From NCBI GenBank assembly GCA_938028465.1, contig CALJAA010000070.1, positions 1-36,355 on the forward strand: a DNA stretch of 36,355 nt, given 5' to 3'. The position numbers were made by a program, and so were the translations under genes. Positions 34,515-36,355 of this stretch are shown here, piece by piece (position 1 is the stretch's first letter; each line of letters starts with the position of its first letter). The notes beneath the pieces are model-generated. The model saw only the letters and a list, made by a program, of their open reading frames with translations, had not been told where the DNA came from and did no database searches. The stretch comes from an uncultured Granulosicoccaceae bacterium (lineage in GTDB: Bacteria > Pseudomonadota > Gammaproteobacteria > Granulosicoccales > Granulosicoccaceae).

Positions 34515-35243
34515 ATGCCAGAAAGTAAAAGAATAGCTCTTCTTATCGACTGCGATAATGTAAGTCATCATTCCATAGAAGGAGTGCTGGAGGAGCTGGC
34601 CAAATACGGGGTGGTTAATGTTCGACATGCCCATGGAGATTGGAAAAATCCATCCTTGGCTGGCTGGACCAGCAGGTTGCACCCTCATGCGATAAGGCCA
34701 ATGCAACAATTTGCCTATACAAAAGGTAAAAATGCTACCGACTCAGCAATGATCATCGATGCAATGGATCTCCTTTATAGCAAAAATATTGATGCCTTTG
34801 CACTTATGACGAGCGACTCTGATTTCACACCTCTCGTACTTAGAATTCACGAAAGCGGAATGCCGGTTTACGGATTTGGCGCAATGAAGACGCCTAAACC
34901 ATTCGTAGATGCATGCTCCCCTTTTATCTATACAGAAAACCTTGTCCTTGAAGAAGACGATAAATCAAAAACTGACTCAAAGCCTGAGAAGCAAGGTCGA
35001 AACAAATTAAGAGGCGACACAGCGCTTATAAAGCTACTTAGAACCGCGGTCGAGCAAACTTCAGATGATGACAATTGGGCTCAATTAGGTAGTGTTGGCA
35101 GCTATATTTCTAACAACAGCTCATTTTCAACCATCAACTACGGTTACAAAAAGCTTGGCGACCTAATAAAAGCAACCGAACTATTTGAAGTCGAAATGCG
35201 AAATAGCGGCACATCGATGTGTATCAAAGATACCCGCAAGTAA
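34515..35243 (+). CDS. NYN-domain RNase-like protein with C-terminal OST-HTH/LOTUS domain
   Basis: The 242-residue protein has an N-terminal NYN (PIN-like) domain: Asp12 and Asp14 in ALLIDCDNV, Asp76 in KGKNATDSAMIIDAMDLL, and Asp101/Asp103 in MTSDSDFTPLV. These acidic residues form the metal site of PIN-type nucleases, so it is likely active. Residues about 163-240 form an OST-HTH/LOTUS domain (RGDTALIKLLRTAVEQ; WAQLGSVGSYI; YGYKKLGDLIKATELFEVE), thought to bind RNA. This LabA-like combination is widespread but little understood in bacteria. An AGGAGAGG ribosome binding site precedes the ATG. It follows the large regulator by about 160 bases. Confidence 0.88.
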   Translation: MPESKRIALLIDCDNVSHHSIEGVLEELAKYGVVNVRHAHGDWKNPSLAGWTSRLHPHAIRPMQQFAYTKGKNATDSAMIIDAMDLLYSKNIDAFALMTSDSDFTPLVLRIHESGMPVYGFGAMKTPKPFVDACSPFIYTENLVLEEDDKSKTDSKPEKQGRNKLRGDTALIKLLRTAVEQTSDDDNWAQLGSVGSYISNNSSFSTINYGYKKLGDLIKATELFEVEMRNSGTSMCIKDTRK

Positions 35244-35531
35244 ATTCAAACAGAGCGTGGGAAATCGGATTTAATTTTTGCGACACATAAAATTAGCTTG
35301 ATGCTAAGACAGCTGGAATTTTAGGCAAAAGACTGAAGGTCTACACCCGATCGAGGATCAAAGAAGTGAATATTTAGGTAAGCAATGGGGGCGTCTATAC
35401 ACGTAAGCATAACCCGCCTACAACTAAGAAGAACCTGCCAACACGCCACTAAACATGGCAGCAACAAAGCACGCTAATACATCACTCTACCAAGCAATCG
35501 CACCACACACACATTAACTACCACACACTTA
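35244..35531. other. Non-coding stretch with A/C-rich segment
   Basis: No gene is visible. The part from about 35430 to 35530 is rich in CAC and ACA steps on the plus strand. No terminator was recognised for the NYN gene. Confidence 0.4.
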
Positions 35532-35765
35532 TCAATAAAACTGAGACATTGTTTTGCGCATAAATAACACCCAGTAACCTTTAACGCAAAAGAATGAGAC
35601 ATCGAATTGCAGCTTTCTTGATTCAATAACCACTCCGCTACTGTCGCAAAGTATTTCTGTGGCTCGGTACCCGATAACGATGTTAACCACAGTAAATGCG
35701 AGCAACGCTAGGACGCTAACTACTATACTGGCGCAAATGTCAATACAGTAAGTCTGTGCAGACAT
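35532..35765 (-). CDS. Possible small single-helix membrane protein (77 residues)
   Basis: This minus-strand frame encodes one strong hydrophobic helix (CASIVVSVLALLAFTVVNIV, about 11-30) followed by a polar and aromatic tail ending in RKTMSQFY. There is no ribosome binding site before the ATG and I recognise no family. It lies between the NYN gene and the riboswitch region and points away from the latter. It could be chance; the helix is the only support. Confidence 0.3.
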   Translation of the reverse strand: MSAQTYCIDICASIVVSVLALLAFTVVNIVIGYRATEILCDSSGVVIESRKLQFDVSFFCVKGYWVLFMRKTMSQFY

Positions 35766-35811
35766 AGGCGCTTAGTATTTTACTGGTGCATTAGCTCCAG
35801 GAAACAAACGG

Positions 35812-35903
35812 CACTCAATGCCGATTGGCAAAACCATCGAAAGGTGGTGACGCAAAGCTTCCGGTCTAAGGGACAACTGTCCTACGATAGCGGGGCCGCC
35901 AGA
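35812..35903 (+). ncRNA. Cyclic di-GMP-I riboswitch aptamer (GEMM), copy 1
   Basis: The segment carries the GEMM-I core: GGCAAAACC (35827), stem ACCATC/GGTGGT closed by a GAAA tetraloop (35839-35842), GACGCAAAGC (35849-35858), CCGGTCTAA, a variable stem GGAC/GTCC, and GATAGCGGGG (35886-35895). The tetraloop and the AGCGGGG segment are its receptor pair in the known structure. This RNA class binds the second messenger c-di-GMP and controls the downstream gene. No coding gene follows within the window, only further aptamer-like units, so the target lies beyond 36355. Confidence 0.9.
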
Positions 35904-36052
35904 TACACACTCGTGTATCTGTACTTACAATACGCAGTCACGCGTATTGTCGGCTGGCGGCCGCTCGTCTATCGGAAGCTGTTAAATACGGACTCCTATA
36001 AGCCTACTCATAGGCTTGACGGCGGTGCAAAACGCCAGCAGCTTACCTAAAC
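35894..36052 (+). ncRNA. Structured spacer after riboswitch 1 (candidate expression platform)
   Basis: Perfect local hairpins are AGATACAC/GTGTATCT (35901-35920), CAATACGC/GCGTATTG (35928-35949) and AAGCCTA/TAGGCTT (36000-36017). In addition GGCCGCCAG (35894-35902), the 3' edge of aptamer 1, is exactly complementary to CTGGCGGCC (35954-35962). Pairing there would enclose two hairpins and compete with the aptamer end, as expected for a switching element. None of the hairpins is followed by a clear T-run. Confidence 0.6.
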
Positions 36053-36084
36053 AGTTTGCAGTTGAACGCAAAGCACCCAAGGAA

Positions 36085-36163
36085 ATAGCAAAACTGTCTT
36101 AAGATGGTGGCGCTATAGCTTCCCGGTTTTGTGGATTTCGATCCTAAGATCTCAGAGCGCCCA
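36085..36163 (+). ncRNA. Degenerate third copy of the c-di-GMP-I riboswitch
   Basis: Aligned with copy 2, this segment keeps AGCAAAAC, a wobble-rich stem ACTGTC/GATGGT with a TTAA loop, the TAGCTTCCCGGT region and an identical GGATTTCGATCCTA stem-loop. It has lost the GACGCAAAGC core (now GGCGCTATAGC) and the AGCGGGG receptor (now TCTCAGAG). It looks like a decayed duplicate unlikely to bind c-di-GMP. Confidence 0.6.
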
Positions 36164-36239
36164 CGTGCTAGCGTACCGAAATGGTTTCTAACTCTGTGCA
36201 GGCCTCCCTATCTGAATCGTTATCCTCCGGTTAGCAAAT

Positions 36240-36325
36240 TGATGCTGTTGGCAAAACCATCGAAAGATGGTGACGCAAAGCTTCCGGTCTAACGGATTTC
36301 GATCCTATGATAGCGGGGCCGCCGA
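36240..36325 (+). ncRNA. Cyclic di-GMP-I riboswitch aptamer (GEMM), copy 2
   Basis: The same core as copy 1 is present: GGCAAAACC (36250), stem ACCATC/GATGGT with GAAA loop (36256-36271), GACGCAAAGC (36272-36281), CCGGTCTAA, variable stem GGAT/ATCC closed by TTCG, and GATAGCGGGG (36309-36318). The variable stem differs from copy 1 by a compensatory pair change, which supports a functional RNA. The controlled gene and its expression platform lie to the right of the window. Confidence 0.9.
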
Positions 36326-36355
36326 AATTAATGTAGCGAGAGCTATATTAGTGGG

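Noticed and set aside
35844-36050. Plus-strand open frame of 68 codons
   Set aside because: It runs straight through riboswitch copy 1 and the hairpin spacer and has no ribosome binding site; the RNA structure explains the sequence.

Overview
The window reads as a chromosomal segment from a Gram-negative, probably marine, gammaproteobacterium. I infer this from family content (OmpA-type envelope protein, lipoprotein, Tat substrate, several ABC uptake systems with periplasmic binding proteins, betaine catabolism genes, a sodium/amino-acid symporter) and a moderate base composition. The sequence alone does not fix the genus. I see no rRNA, tRNA, insertion sequence, prophage or CRISPR array.

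Layout. 1-405: 5' part of a secreted Cys-rich protein (minus). 696-2492: membrane class III nucleotidyl cyclase (plus). 2594-13059: a long minus-strand run that reads as a family-3 amino-acid-type ABC transporter (binding protein, permease, ATPase), an amidase-signature hydrolase, a complete PotABCD-type ABC transporter, and two beta-lactamase-fold serine hydrolases. Two importers feeding cytosolic amide hydrolases of the two folds found in nylon-oligomer enzymes (NylA and NylB types) suggest uptake and hydrolysis of an amide or omega-amino compound. 13419-14606: coiled-coil/OmpA protein built from 28-residue repeats, followed by a terminator and a 49-residue small protein.

14987-25333 is a divergent betaine cluster. 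On the minus strand: betaine-binding protein, a 66-codon apparent remnant of the ProV ATPase, a fused double ProW permease, a choline-kinase-like phosphotransferase and a dimethylglycine/sarcosine-dehydrogenase-like flavoprotein. On the plus strand: a DeoR-family regulator, a truncated phosphoethanolamine-methyltransferase-like gene, a UPF0126/TRIC-type channel or glycine transporter, and an AGCS sodium:alanine/glycine symporter. Together these could import betaine-type compounds, demethylate them towards glycine and move glycine or alanine. Two genes of the cluster look eroded.

25794-35243: a three-part lipoprotein, a small two-helix membrane protein, an orphan Flp-type pilin preceded by four exactly 11-bp-phased direct repeats, a Tat-exported flavin oxidoreductase, a divergent large regulator (HTH, degenerate cyclase domain, AAA ATPase, TPR), and a NYN/OST-HTH RNase-like protein.

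35812-36325: the most striking part. Two well-conserved cyclic di-GMP-I (GEMM) riboswitch aptamers lie in tandem on the plus strand, with a third, decayed copy between them and a highly structured spacer after the first. The regulated gene must lie beyond the right edge of the window.
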